Translations under genes and position numbers: made by a program
Assembly (NCBI RefSeq): GCF_000737845.1
Contig: NZ_ATLK01000001.1
Coordinates: 1,116,001 to 1,180,000 of the forward strand
Source: Bifidobacterium bombi DSM 19703
GTDB taxonomy: Bacteria > Actinomycetota > Actinomycetes > Actinomycetales > Bifidobacteriaceae
Reading direction: 5' to 3'
Length of the DNA stretch: 64,000 nucleotides
Shown here: in pieces, positions 27,974-36,549 of the stretch
Layout: the number at the start of each line of letters is the position of its first letter
How positions within the stretch are numbered: the stretch's first letter is position 1
Notes under the pieces: model-generated
The model's database searches: none
Told to the model about the DNA's origin: nothing
Seen by the model: the letters and a program-made list of their open reading frames with translations, nothing else

Positions 27974-28641
27974 AACGCACGAACGAAACCAAGCAGGAAC
28001 GCATCCGCAGAATGCATGACGAGTACGGCATACTGAAAGCGTCCATACCGGAACCTCGATGCGCCTTGAACTTCACCACCCCATTCCAACTTCTGGTGGC
28101 CACGGTGCTGAGCGCACAAACGACGGATGTGCGGGTCAACAGCGTAACCCCGGAGTTGTTCGACTCATACGGCACGCCCGAAAAGCTATCTGAGGCCCGG
28201 ATCGAAACCGTTGAGAGCATCATTCATCCGGTGGGTTTCTACCACGCGAAGGCATCGCATATCATTACGCTCTCCAACCAGATTGTCGATGACTTCGCAG
28301 GCGAGGTACCAGCCAACATGCGCGATCTGACCACTTTGGCCGGGGTCGGGCGTAAGACCGCCAACGTGGTGCTCGGCAACGCCTTTGGCATCCCTGGATT
28401 CCCGGTGGACACCCACGTCATCAGAGTCACCGGACGACTGAGATGGCGCACGGATTGGCGGAAGGCGAATCCGGACCCGGTGCACATCGAGAATGAGATC
28501 TGCGGATATTTCGAACCCAAGGAATGGACGAACCTCTCACACCGTCTCATCCTTTTCGGCCGCTCCACATGCCACGCAAGGAAACCGGCTTGCGCGGACT
28601 GCCCATTGCGCGCGACCTGCCCTTCAGCGGAAAGCATTTAG
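27970..28641 (+). CDS. nth: Endonuclease III (DNA glycosylase/AP lyase)
   Basis: The 223-residue base-excision repair enzyme removes oxidised pyrimidines and nicks the abasic site. It has the helix-hairpin-helix [14 protein letters not shown] with the catalytic Lys, the catalytic Asp in [10 protein letters not shown], and a C-terminal [4Fe-4S] motif C-x6-C-x2-C-x5-C ([11 protein letters not shown] onward). Its ATG overlaps the stop of the upstream regulator, so they are co-transcribed. Confidence 0.95.
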   Translation: MKRTNETKQERIRRMHDEYGILKASIPEPRCALNFTTPFQLLVATVLSAQTTDVRVNSVTPELFDSYGTPEKLSEARIETVESIIHPVGFYHAKASHIITLSNQIVDDFAGEVPANMRDLTTLAGVGRKTANVVLGNAFGIPGFPVDTHVIRVTGRLRWRTDWRKANPDPVHIENEICGYFEPKEWTNLSHRLILFGRSTCHARKPACADCPLRATCPSAESI

Positions 28642-28673
28642 CAAACTTTCAGCTGAAGCTCAGCACCTCAAAC

Positions 28674-28679
28674 TACAAT
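28674..28679 (+). promoter_or_regulatory. -10 box placing transcription start at the next ATG
   Basis: TACAAT ends 7 nt before the ATG at 28687, and no ribosome site lies between. A start point at the usual distance falls on or next to the ATG, so a leaderless transcript is suggested. Confidence 0.4.
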
Positions 28680-28686
28680 TGCTTGC

Positions 28687-30270
28687 ATGTCCGAACGTAT
28701 CAAAGACCGTCACGCTGCATCCGCAATGAAGCAGGCTCTGACGTTCGTAATACTTACAGGGGCATTGTCCGCACTGCTGTGGTTCGGCTGGTCGCAGATC
28801 AACCACCACAACTTTCCCTCGGCCATGCCCTCGTTGGACATGGGTCCATCCACCACCGTGGGCATCCACGGAACGGGACCCTCATCGCTCGACACCCGCA
28901 ATACGCATGACCGCACCGACCCGACCACCCCCGAAGACCCCGACAGTACGGCATTACGCCAGGCGTTGGTGAGCAACGTCTATGAGACCCTCCTCTCCCG
29001 GGACGAATACAACAGACCCGTAAGCGGCTTGGCGAAAAGTTGGTCGATTTCGAAAGATGCGTTGAAGTACACCTTCAAACTCAACACCGAAATGCGCTTC
29101 TCCAATGGAGACGCCTTGGACTCCTCCGATGTCGTGTATTCAATCCAGCAGCAAATCAACAGCTTCGGCGCGGCTTCGAATGCGAACGGACTGGTGAACC
29201 TGCAGACCGTTTCCAATCCGGCGCCATCGACCGTGGTCATCACTCTTAGCCAGCCCAATCCCCGACTTCTATATGCATTGTCGACCAGTTCAGGCATCGT
29301 CTACGATTCGGAAACGGGGACGAACTACGCGAAGAAGGCCTTGGGGTCCGGGCCCTTCACGGTAAGGGATTTCCAACCCCGCTCCTCGATCACACTCACG
29401 CGTAATTCGCTGTATTGGGGTCAACAGCCGGCCTCCCAACAGGTGACGCTACGGTATTACGACAACATCGATTCGTTGAGGAAAGCATTGCATGAGGACC
29501 AGATCCAATTCGCCGTCCTGAAACCGGGCGACTCACCGAAGCCCTTCCAATCGGACAAGTCCTTGAAGGTCAGTCTGGGTAAAAGCACGTCAAAGCTCCT
29601 CATCGCGCTCAACAACGACGGCCGCTCCATTTTCTCGGACGCACGGGCACGCCAGTCGCTGCGTTACATCGTTGACACCAAGACTCTCGTACAAAGCAAC
29701 CCTGAAGCCGACGAAGTGCTCGGCGGACCCATAGGCCCTATGGAACCAGGATACGAGGACCTCAGCGGGCTCTTCCCCCATGATTTGGCCAAAGGCTCAC
29801 AGGACATCGATTTCTTCAGCCCCGGCTATGTGGGGACGCCCAAATTCATCGTCCCACAGAGGTACTCCGCATTAGGACAACAGCTTGCGCGTCAAATCAA
29901 CCAGTCGCACCTACAGGTCACCTTGGAGACCTTGGATGACGGCGAGTTCGCAAACCGTCTGCGAGATGGGGACTATTCGCTGGCGCTGACCGAAATGGAC
30001 CAGACGGGGGACGCCGGAAGCTTCGCCAATTCGGCCTTCGGCTATCAGAACGGCGACGTCCAACGGCTTTACAAAGCTGCGCAGCAGGCCAGAAGCGACG
30101 AATCCTACCGGACCGGAATGCAGACATTTGCCAGAGCGGTAAGCCAGGATAGCGCATGCTGCTGGCTGTACACCGAACACAGCATCGTGGTCTCCACGGC
30201 CAAGACGCACGGATACCCGACCAACCTCGTCAATCAGCGGCTCCCACTTGAGAACCTGACGACGACCTGA
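28687..30270 (+). CDS. Family 5 (oligopeptide-type) solute-binding protein
   Basis: The 527-residue protein has an uncleaved-looking membrane helix (about 15-35) without a lipobox Cys, then the SBP_bac_5 fold: LVSNVYETLLSRD, AKSWSISKDALKYTFKL, MRFSNGDALDSSDVVYSI, SGPFTVRDF, and FSDARARQSLRYIVD. Such proteins deliver peptides or other solutes to Dpp/Opp ABC permeases. No permease or ATPase genes are adjacent, so it is an orphan. It begins 45 bp after nth. It may also be co-transcribed with nth. Substrate unknown. Confidence 0.8.
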   Translation: MSERIKDRHAASAMKQALTFVILTGALSALLWFGWSQINHHNFPSAMPSLDMGPSTTVGIHGTGPSSLDTRNTHDRTDPTTPEDPDSTALRQALVSNVYETLLSRDEYNRPVSGLAKSWSISKDALKYTFKLNTEMRFSNGDALDSSDVVYSIQQQINSFGAASNANGLVNLQTVSNPAPSTVVITLSQPNPRLLYALSTSSGIVYDSETGTNYAKKALGSGPFTVRDFQPRSSITLTRNSLYWGQQPASQQVTLRYYDNIDSLRKALHEDQIQFAVLKPGDSPKPFQSDKSLKVSLGKSTSKLLIALNNDGRSIFSDARARQSLRYIVDTKTLVQSNPEADEVLGGPIGPMEPGYEDLSGLFPHDLAKGSQDIDFFSPGYVGTPKFIVPQRYSALGQQLARQINQSHLQVTLETLDDGEFANRLRDGDYSLALTEMDQTGDAGSFANSAFGYQNGDVQRLYKAAQQARSDESYRTGMQTFARAVSQDSACCWLYTEHSIVVSTAKTHGYPTNLVNQRLPLENLTTT

Positions 30271-30446
30271 ATCTTTGCCGGCCTTACTGTTTCTTGCCGT
30301 CGCGCCATCGTGAACCTTGAGGGTCCGTCCACCCGAGTCTACCGATCGCTGGTTTCCTCGTCCGGCAGGATTCGGCTGCACACAGGCAAGGCACAACCGG
30401 CTCCAGAGGACGGAGCCTGGCGCAGTCTCATGTCACGAATGTTTTC

Positions 30447-30452
30447 TAGACT
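30447..30452 (+). promoter_or_regulatory. -10-like box close to valS start
   Basis: TAGACT ends 8 nt before the valS ATG at 30461 and no Shine-Dalgarno sequence is visible. A leaderless or very short leader is suggested. No T-box leader could be seen in 30271-30446. Confidence 0.35.
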
Positions 30453-30460
30453 TATGACTT

Positions 30461-33298
30461 ATGACAGATACGAGCTCAAACAGCGACAACACAGGCATCA
30501 AGGCCAATCTTTCCGCGCTCCCCGACCGTGCGGGCGTGGACGGGCTTGAGGACAAGTGGCGCGAGGCGTGGGACAGAGAGGGAACCTACGATTTCGACCT
30601 TACGGGAGTCCCGCGCGACGGTAACGGAAAGCCCGACCGCAATGCGGTCTACTCTATCGATACCCCGCCCCCCACGGTTTCCGGCCACCTGCATGTCGGC
30701 CACGTCTTCTCCTACACCCACACCGATGTGGTGGCGCGCTATCAGCGCATGAAGGGCAAACACGTCTTCTATCCCATGGGATGGGACGACAACGGTCTGC
30801 CCACCGAACGCCGAGTGCAGAACTATTATGGCGTTCGTGTAGACACCTCGCTGAAATACGACCCGGATTTCAAGCCGCCGTTCGAAGGGACCGACGGCAA
30901 GAAGCTGGATGCGCGCGACCAGGTGCCGGTCAGCCGCAAGAACTTCGTGGAACTGTGCGAGCAACTCACTGCGAAGGATGAGAGGCAGTTCGAAGAGCTC
31001 TGGCGTTCGTTGGGACTCTCGGTGGATTGGAAGCAGACCTACCACACCATCGGGGAGCACCCGCAGCGTGTGGCGCAAAAGGCTTTCCTCAGGAATCTGG
31101 AACGTGGCGAGGCCTACCAGAAGGACGCCCCGGGTCTTTGGGACGTGACCTTCCAGACCGCGGTCGCCCAGGCAGAACTTGAAAGCCGCGAATACCCCGG
31201 GTTCTACCATAAGCTCGCTTTCCGTTTCGAAGATGGAACTCCCATTTATATCGAAACCACGCGGCCCGAGCTGCTCGCCGCATGCACTTCGTTGATCGCC
31301 AACCCCGATGACGAACGCTACAAAAAATATTTCGGACAATATGTGTATTCTCCCCTGTTCAAGGTGAAGGTGCCCGTTCTGGCACATCCCGCAGCCGAAA
31401 TGGACAAAGGAGCCGGCATCGCGATGTGCTGCACCTTCGGCGACGTGACCGATGTCGAATGGTGGCGCGATCTGAATCTGCCGACACGCTCAATCATCGA
31501 ACGCAACGGTCGCATCACTGCCAAGGTGCCTGATTGGATCGAATCCGAAGCCGGCCGCGAGATATTCAAGGAGATCGAGGGAAAGACCGCTTTCTCGGCA
31601 AGGAAGATCATCGTGGACCATCTGCGCGAATCGGGCGACCTCGAAGGTGAGCCGACACCTACCAAGCGCATGACGAACTTCTACGAAAAGGGCGACAAAC
31701 CACTGGAAATCGTCACTTCCAGACAATGGTACCTGAAGAACGGCGGCACCGACATGAAGCTGCGGGAACAGCTGCTGGAACGAGGCAAGGAGCTGGAATT
31801 CCATCCGGACTTCATGCGCGTGCGTTACGAGAACTGGGTCAATGGACTCAACGGCGACTGGCTGATCTCCCGTCAACGCTTCTTCGGCGTGCCGTTCCCG
31901 TTATGGTACCCCTTGGATGAAACAGGCAAGCCCGATTACGATCATCCGATTACGCCGAGCGAAGACCGTCTGCCCATCGACCCCACGAACGATGCGCCTG
32001 AAGGCTACAGCGAATCCCAGCGCGACGTGCCCGGCGGATTCACTGCTGAAAAAGACATCATGGATACGTGGGCGACCTCGTCCTTGACGCCACAGATCGT
32101 GACCCGTTGGGCGGAGGACGGCAAGGAGAGCGAAGATCTCTTCGCCTCGACGCTCCCCATGGATCTGCGCCCCCAGGGACAGGACATCATCCGCACCTGG
32201 CTGTTCAGCAGCGTAGACCGTGCGCACCTGGAAAACAAGTGCCTTCCTTGGCGGCACACCACATTAAGTGGCTGGATTCTCGACCCGGACCACAAGAAGA
32301 TGTCAAAATCCAAAGGCAACGTGGTGGTGCCGAATGAACCGATTCAGAAGTACGGCGCCGATGCGGTCCGCTATTGGTCCGCCTCCGCCCGTCTCGGCCT
32401 GGACGCCACCTATGACGAGGGCCAGATGAAAATTGGACGACGCCTGGCCATGAAGCTGCTCAACGCGGCCAAATTCGCCCTGGCAATCGGCCGGGAGGAC
32501 GACAACCATCATGTGAGCCAACCCGCCACAGCCCTATGGAACCCGGCAGATGTGACGGAACCGCTTGACAGAGCCGTCATGGCCCGCCTGTCCGGCGTGA
32601 TCGATGAAGCCACGTCCGACTTGGACTCCTATGAACATTCGAAGGCTCTGGAGACGATCGAAACGTTCTTCTGGCAATTCTGCGATGATTACATCGAGCT
32701 GGTGAAGAACCGGGCGTATGGCACTGCGGACAGCACCGGAAGAACCCCGAGCGAGACGGCGGTGAAATCGGCGCGAACCACACTCGGGCTTGGGCTGGAG
32801 GCATTCACCCGCCTTCTGGCACCGTATCTTCCATTCGCCACGGAGGAAGTCTGGCACTGGATGCACGTTGGCGAGGGATCGGTACACACGTCCAGCTGGC
32901 CGAAGCCCGATATGTACAGGGCGGCCGCGGGAGCGGCCAAACCCGAAACGCTTGTTTGGGCCGGCAAGGCACTCGCTGAACTACGCGGTCTGAAATCACA
33001 GGCGAAGGTCTCGATGAAGACTCCGGTACTGAAAGCAACGCTTTCAGTACCGGCAGCAGGGGTTGGTGCCGTTCAGGCCACACTTGACGACATCGCTGAG
33101 GCTGGACGTGTCACCGGTCCATTGACCGTTGAGGTGACCGGCGGGACTGGCGCGATAGAGAAGAATTCGAATACCGACCCGGATTTTTCAGCGACTCCGG
33201 CAACACCTGGAACCATGAACAACAATGATTCCAGCGATGATGAGGACGTCACCGTCACCGACTTCCAACTCGGTGAACCTCCGGTTAGGAAGAAGTGA
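30461..33298 (+). CDS. valS: Valyl-tRNA synthetase
   Basis: The 945-residue class I synthetase charges tRNA-Val. It has the HIGH-type motif HLHVGH in TVSGHLHVGHVFSYTHT, the CP1 editing domain (about 220-400, with YIETTRPELLAA), the KMSKS motif in HKKMSKSKGNVVVPN, the anticodon-binding domain (about 690-850, PFATEEVWHWMH), and a shortened C-terminal arm that ends in an unusual Asn/Asp-rich tail. The gene stands alone between a promoter with a very close ATG and a strong hairpin. Confidence 0.97.
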   Translation: MTDTSSNSDNTGIKANLSALPDRAGVDGLEDKWREAWDREGTYDFDLTGVPRDGNGKPDRNAVYSIDTPPPTVSGHLHVGHVFSYTHTDVVARYQRMKGKHVFYPMGWDDNGLPTERRVQNYYGVRVDTSLKYDPDFKPPFEGTDGKKLDARDQVPVSRKNFVELCEQLTAKDERQFEELWRSLGLSVDWKQTYHTIGEHPQRVAQKAFLRNLERGEAYQKDAPGLWDVTFQTAVAQAELESREYPGFYHKLAFRFEDGTPIYIETTRPELLAACTSLIANPDDERYKKYFGQYVYSPLFKVKVPVLAHPAAEMDKGAGIAMCCTFGDVTDVEWWRDLNLPTRSIIERNGRITAKVPDWIESEAGREIFKEIEGKTAFSARKIIVDHLRESGDLEGEPTPTKRMTNFYEKGDKPLEIVTSRQWYLKNGGTDMKLREQLLERGKELEFHPDFMRVRYENWVNGLNGDWLISRQRFFGVPFPLWYPLDETGKPDYDHPITPSEDRLPIDPTNDAPEGYSESQRDVPGGFTAEKDIMDTWATSSLTPQIVTRWAEDGKESEDLFASTLPMDLRPQGQDIIRTWLFSSVDRAHLENKCLPWRHTTLSGWILDPDHKKMSKSKGNVVVPNEPIQKYGADAVRYWSASARLGLDATYDEGQMKIGRRLAMKLLNAAKFALAIGREDDNHHVSQPATALWNPADVTEPLDRAVMARLSGVIDEATSDLDSYEHSKALETIETFFWQFCDDYIELVKNRAYGTADSTGRTPSETAVKSARTTLGLGLEAFTRLLAPYLPFATEEVWHWMHVGEGSVHTSSWPKPDMYRAAAGAAKPETLVWAGKALAELRGLKSQAKVSMKTPVLKATLSVPAAGVGAVQATLDDIAEAGRVTGPLTVEVTGGTGAIEKNSNTDPDFSATPATPGTMNNNDSSDDEDVTVTDFQLGEPPVRKK

Positions 33299-33328
33299 CA
33301 CCGCCGAACATCCTCTGAGCATCATTAT

Positions 33329-33359
33329 GGAAGGCGCCTGCTATCTGCGGGCGCCTTCC
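33329..33359 (+). terminator. Hairpin terminator after valS
   Basis: Perfect 10-bp GC-rich stem GGAAGGCGCC / GGCGCCTTCC with an 11-nt loop, 30 nt past the stop. No clear T-run. Confidence 0.65.
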
Positions 33360-33721
33360 CGTATAAACCAAATTGTGCCCCAAGATGTTCCATTGCCAGG
33401 TGGATGCCTCACCCTCTCACGGATGGGCATCTTACCCAACATGTTGTTGCGAAGACGCCCGGCAATGCACCTCATGATCCGGCAGAATCGTTTCAGCCTC
33501 TTCTTCGAAGAGATCTCATCACTGAGGATTCCCCGATTCCATACGTCCGCCAATCATTGATCCAGCCCCCTGACGCAATCCGTTTTGCCGTTTGCCCCAA
33601 CCTTGATGAGGCCGAATCCATCAGGAACGTCCCACACAAGAATCCTTGTGATGCATGAACCACTACAACCGTACCTTCCGCATCTCGCAGATCTCGTAAA
33701 AGACCAAGATTCAGCCAGATT
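33360..33721. other. Intergenic region between convergent genes
   Basis: No gene supported. It holds a small hairpin, CACAAG AATC CTTGTG (33635-33650), 72 nt beyond the GH51 stop on the minus strand. Confidence 0.4.
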
Positions 33722-35248
33722 TCAGCCTATATGAATGGCGGTCCATGAAACCGCAGGCAGGTCCACACTCAGGGTATGTCGCCCTTCGACTTTGACTGAG
33801 TCATTGCGGTGCAGCGTTACACGATTCTGCTCATCCTTCGTATTCGCAGCGTAGATATCATCCTCATGCAAGGTCTGCACATCTATACGCTTCAAATCGG
33901 TGTCTTCAGGAAGATCGATCTCGAAGTGGGCCGACGTCTGCAGCGAACGGTTCGAAGCAAAGACCGTCACGGAACCGTCACTCTGGGTGACAGCCACGGC
34001 GTTCACCATGTCGACATCGCCAAACTTCTTGGTCGCAGTGGCATCGGACTCCAGCTTAGGTTGAAGCGCCACAGCGCCGTGGGCATACTTCGCCGTAAGC
34101 GCGAACGGGTAGAACGTGGTTTGACGCCATGCCGACCCACCGGGTTCGGTCATGATCGGCGCAATGACGTTGACCAGCTGCGCCAGGCTTGCGGATTTGA
34201 CCTTATCGACATTGCGAAGCAGAGTGATCAGAAGGTCCCCCACCACCACGGCATCGGCTGCGCTGTACACATCTTCAAGCAGATGCGGCGCCTGCGGCCA
34301 GTTGTCGATGCCCTCCGGGCTACGACTGGCCTCACAACCCTGATACCAGACGTTCCACTCATCGAATGATATATATACCTTGTGGTTGCTTTTGCGGCGT
34401 GAACGTACGGCTTCAATGGCACTGTACACATCACTGATGAACCCGTCCATGTCCACTCCTGAAGCAAGGAAACTTGCCATATCGCCGTTTTCGGGCTGAT
34501 AGTATGCATGACATGAAACGAAGTCCACATTATCGTATGTATGATCGAGGACGGTTTCCTCCCATTGCCCGAACGTCTCCATCGAGTGGGACGAGGAACC
34601 ACACACCACAAGTTCGAGGTCCGGATCCATCTGACGCATTCCAGCCGCCACGCTCGCCGCAAGCTTGCCGTAGTCGTCGGCGTTTTTGTGTCCCAGCTGC
34701 CACGGTCCGTCCATCTCGTTGCCAAGACACCACATACGTATGTTGAACGGCTTGTCCGCACCGTTCGCCCGACGTGCCTCGGAGAGCTTGGTTCCGCTAG
34801 GAACGTTCGCGTATTCGAGCAGGTCGAGCGCCTCCTCAAGTCCGCGGGTGCCCAGATTCACGGCTTCCATAAGCTCGTTGCCGCCGGTCTTCTCCAGCCA
34901 TTTGGCCATCTCGTGAAGACCGAACTGGTTGGTCTCCGTGGAATGCCATGCCAGATCAAGCCGATTCGGGCGCTTGTCGGCCGGACCTACGCCGTCCTCC
35001 CAGCGATAGCCTGAAACGAAGTTGCCGCCCGGATAACGGACGGTCGTCACCCCTAGCTCCTTCACCAGGTCGATGACGTCCTGACGGAATCCGTCGGCAT
35101 CGGCCGTCGGATGGCCGGGCTCATAGATGCCGCTGTACACGCAACGACCTAGATGCTCTACAAATGAGCCGAACAGCCGGTCACTCACCGGCGAAAGTTC
35201 GAATGCCTTGTCTACAACCAACTTCGCATGCTGAATTGTATTGTTCAA
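33722..35248 (-). CDS. abfA: GH51 alpha-L-arabinofuranosidase
   Basis: The 508-residue cytoplasmic exo-enzyme releases L-arabinofuranose from arabino-oligosaccharides. It has the GH51 start LFGSFVEHLGR, the acid/base Glu178 in CLGNEMDGPW and the nucleophile Glu297 in SFDEWNVWY, on a TIM barrel with a C-terminal beta-domain. Family members begin NNTxQHAKL. I therefore start this one at the TTG at 35248, which has GGGGAG 6 nt upstream; a longer frame to 35320 runs through that site. An arabinan-type operator lies about 100 nt upstream. Acting with the GH43 and GH127 enzymes of this window it would finish arabinan breakdown inside the cell. Confidence 0.94.
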   Translation of the reverse strand: MNNTIQHAKLVVDKAFELSPVSDRLFGSFVEHLGRCVYSGIYEPGHPTADADGFRQDVIDLVKELGVTTVRYPGGNFVSGYRWEDGVGPADKRPNRLDLAWHSTETNQFGLHEMAKWLEKTGGNELMEAVNLGTRGLEEALDLLEYANVPSGTKLSEARRANGADKPFNIRMWCLGNEMDGPWQLGHKNADDYGKLAASVAAGMRQMDPDLELVVCGSSSHSMETFGQWEETVLDHTYDNVDFVSCHAYYQPENGDMASFLASGVDMDGFISDVYSAIEAVRSRRKSNHKVYISFDEWNVWYQGCEASRSPEGIDNWPQAPHLLEDVYSAADAVVVGDLLITLLRNVDKVKSASLAQLVNVIAPIMTEPGGSAWRQTTFYPFALTAKYAHGAVALQPKLESDATATKKFGDVDMVNAVAVTQSDGSVTVFASNRSLQTSAHFEIDLPEDTDLKRIDVQTLHEDDIYAANTKDEQNRVTLHRNDSVKVEGRHTLSVDLPAVSWTAIHIG

Positions 35249-35570
35249 TCTTGACTCCCCTGTGTGTAATCGCGATAGCAGTTTCTCGCCTTTAAGAAGC
35301 GCTCCCTCTACCGGAAACAAATCTTTGTTGTATTGCAGAACCTAGTTTACATCGTAGTAAATACGACACGTGACCGATTGCGCAATGTCCGGATTTATTC
35401 AGTGAGGCACTTCACGACCATCCGGGCGCTGAAGCGGCCTATAGGAACCTGGATCAACCTGATGAAAGACTTCGCCCAGGTACAAGCAGGCTGTTCGTCT
35501 CACGCGCCACCCCACATACCCCCGGCGCCTCGCCACTGCCGAATGGCCAGGCGCCGGGATGAGAGGAAGG
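35249..35570. other. Promoter region of abfA and tail region of the reductase gene
   Basis: No gene seen. Includes the operator at 35346-35362 and a short GC-rich inverted pattern (CGGCGCC / GGCGCCG type, about 35524-35560) just past the reductase stop. Confidence 0.45.
35346..35362. promoter_or_regulatory. Arabinan-type operator before abfA
   Basis: TTTACATCGTAGTAAAT contains an inverted repeat TTTAC-N6-GTAAA. It shares the TTACATCG core with elements before the GH43 genes and the LacI gene at 59144. Confidence 0.6.
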
Positions 35571-36437
35571 TCATGCGTACGTAAAGGTCATCGGATCGTG
35601 GCCCATGGAACCGTTGCCGTCAAGGGCGCTTATGGCCTTGTGCTCCTCATCGCTCAGCTCGAACCCGAATACGTCGAGATTCTCACGCTGCCGTTCCTCA
35701 TGTACGGATTTCGGAATGACGATGAAGCCCTCTTCGACGTGCCATCGCAAAATCACCTGAGCAGGCGAAACCCCGTGGGCATTGGCGATGGACTCCACGA
35801 TCCCACCGCCTGCCGCGAAATCCGCCCCGCGGGCGATTGGCGAATACGCTTCCACGGCGATTCCGTGTTCACGACAGAAAGACACGACCTCGCGCTGCTG
35901 CCAAGTGGGATGCAACTCAATCTGGTTGACGGCGGGCCACTCACCGGTTTCGCTGTGAAGACGCTCCAGATGTTCGGGAAGGAAGTTGCATACGCCCAGC
36001 GTACGCACACGACCCTCTGAACGCAGACGCCTGAACGCGTTCCAAGTCTCCCCCGAACGCCAGTTGAAAGGGGTGGGCCAATGCAACATATACATGTCGA
36101 TATAGTCCAGACCAAGCAAACCGATCTGTCTGTCAAAGGCTTTCAATGCACTGTCATATCCCTGTTCCGAATCCTTGAGCTTGGTGGTGACCCACAGGGA
36201 CTCACGGTCCGGCCCCCGGTCAAAGCCGGTGGCTGCCAACGCACGGCCCACACCGCCTTCATTCTCGTAACCCGCAGCCGCATCGATATGACGATATCCA
36301 ACGCCAAGCGCGCATTCGACTATATCCTGTACCTCGTCATCACCAATATGAAGTACACCCAGACCCACCTGCGGTATCTCGCTGTCGTCGTTCAGGTGTA
36401 CCCGTGGCACGCTTTCAGTGTCGTTCTGTATATTCAT
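35571..36437 (-). CDS. Aldo/keto reductase
   Basis: The 288-residue NADPH-dependent TIM-barrel oxidoreductase shows the active-site tetrad in context: Asp and Tyr in HIDAAAGYENE, Lys in WVTTKL, and His in MLHWPTP. The C-terminal RWHVEEGFIVIPKSVHEE is the cofactor phosphate loop. Typical family length. I start it at the ATG at 36437, with AAAGGG upstream; the longer frame to 36785 runs into the beta-galactosidase gene. It lies 112 bp after that gene on the same strand and may act on aldoses released by the glycosidases. Confidence 0.9.
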   Translation of the reverse strand: MNIQNDTESVPRVHLNDDSEIPQVGLGVLHIGDDEVQDIVECALGVGYRHIDAAAGYENEGGVGRALAATGFDRGPDRESLWVTTKLKDSEQGYDSALKAFDRQIGLLGLDYIDMYMLHWPTPFNWRSGETWNAFRRLRSEGRVRTLGVCNFLPEHLERLHSETGEWPAVNQIELHPTWQQREVVSFCREHGIAVEAYSPIARGADFAAGGGIVESIANAHGVSPAQVILRWHVEEGFIVIPKSVHEERQRENLDVFGFELSDEEHKAISALDGNGSMGHDPMTFTYA

Positions 36438-36549
36438 TTCAGCCCTTTCATTCCTTAGCACAGTAGATACCATGCAAGCACCCACGTCAGACGACGTTCT
36501 CGCGAACACATCCGACATGAATCGCCGAAACCATTCAACCAAAAAGGCC

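Noticed and set aside
30271..30460. T-box leader before valS
   Set aside because: No T-box core or specifier-loop arrangement, and a -10-like box lies too close to the ATG for a long leader.
33341..33553. 71-codon minus-strand frame with many basic residues
   Set aside because: No start signal, runs through the valS terminator region, and has no family resemblance.
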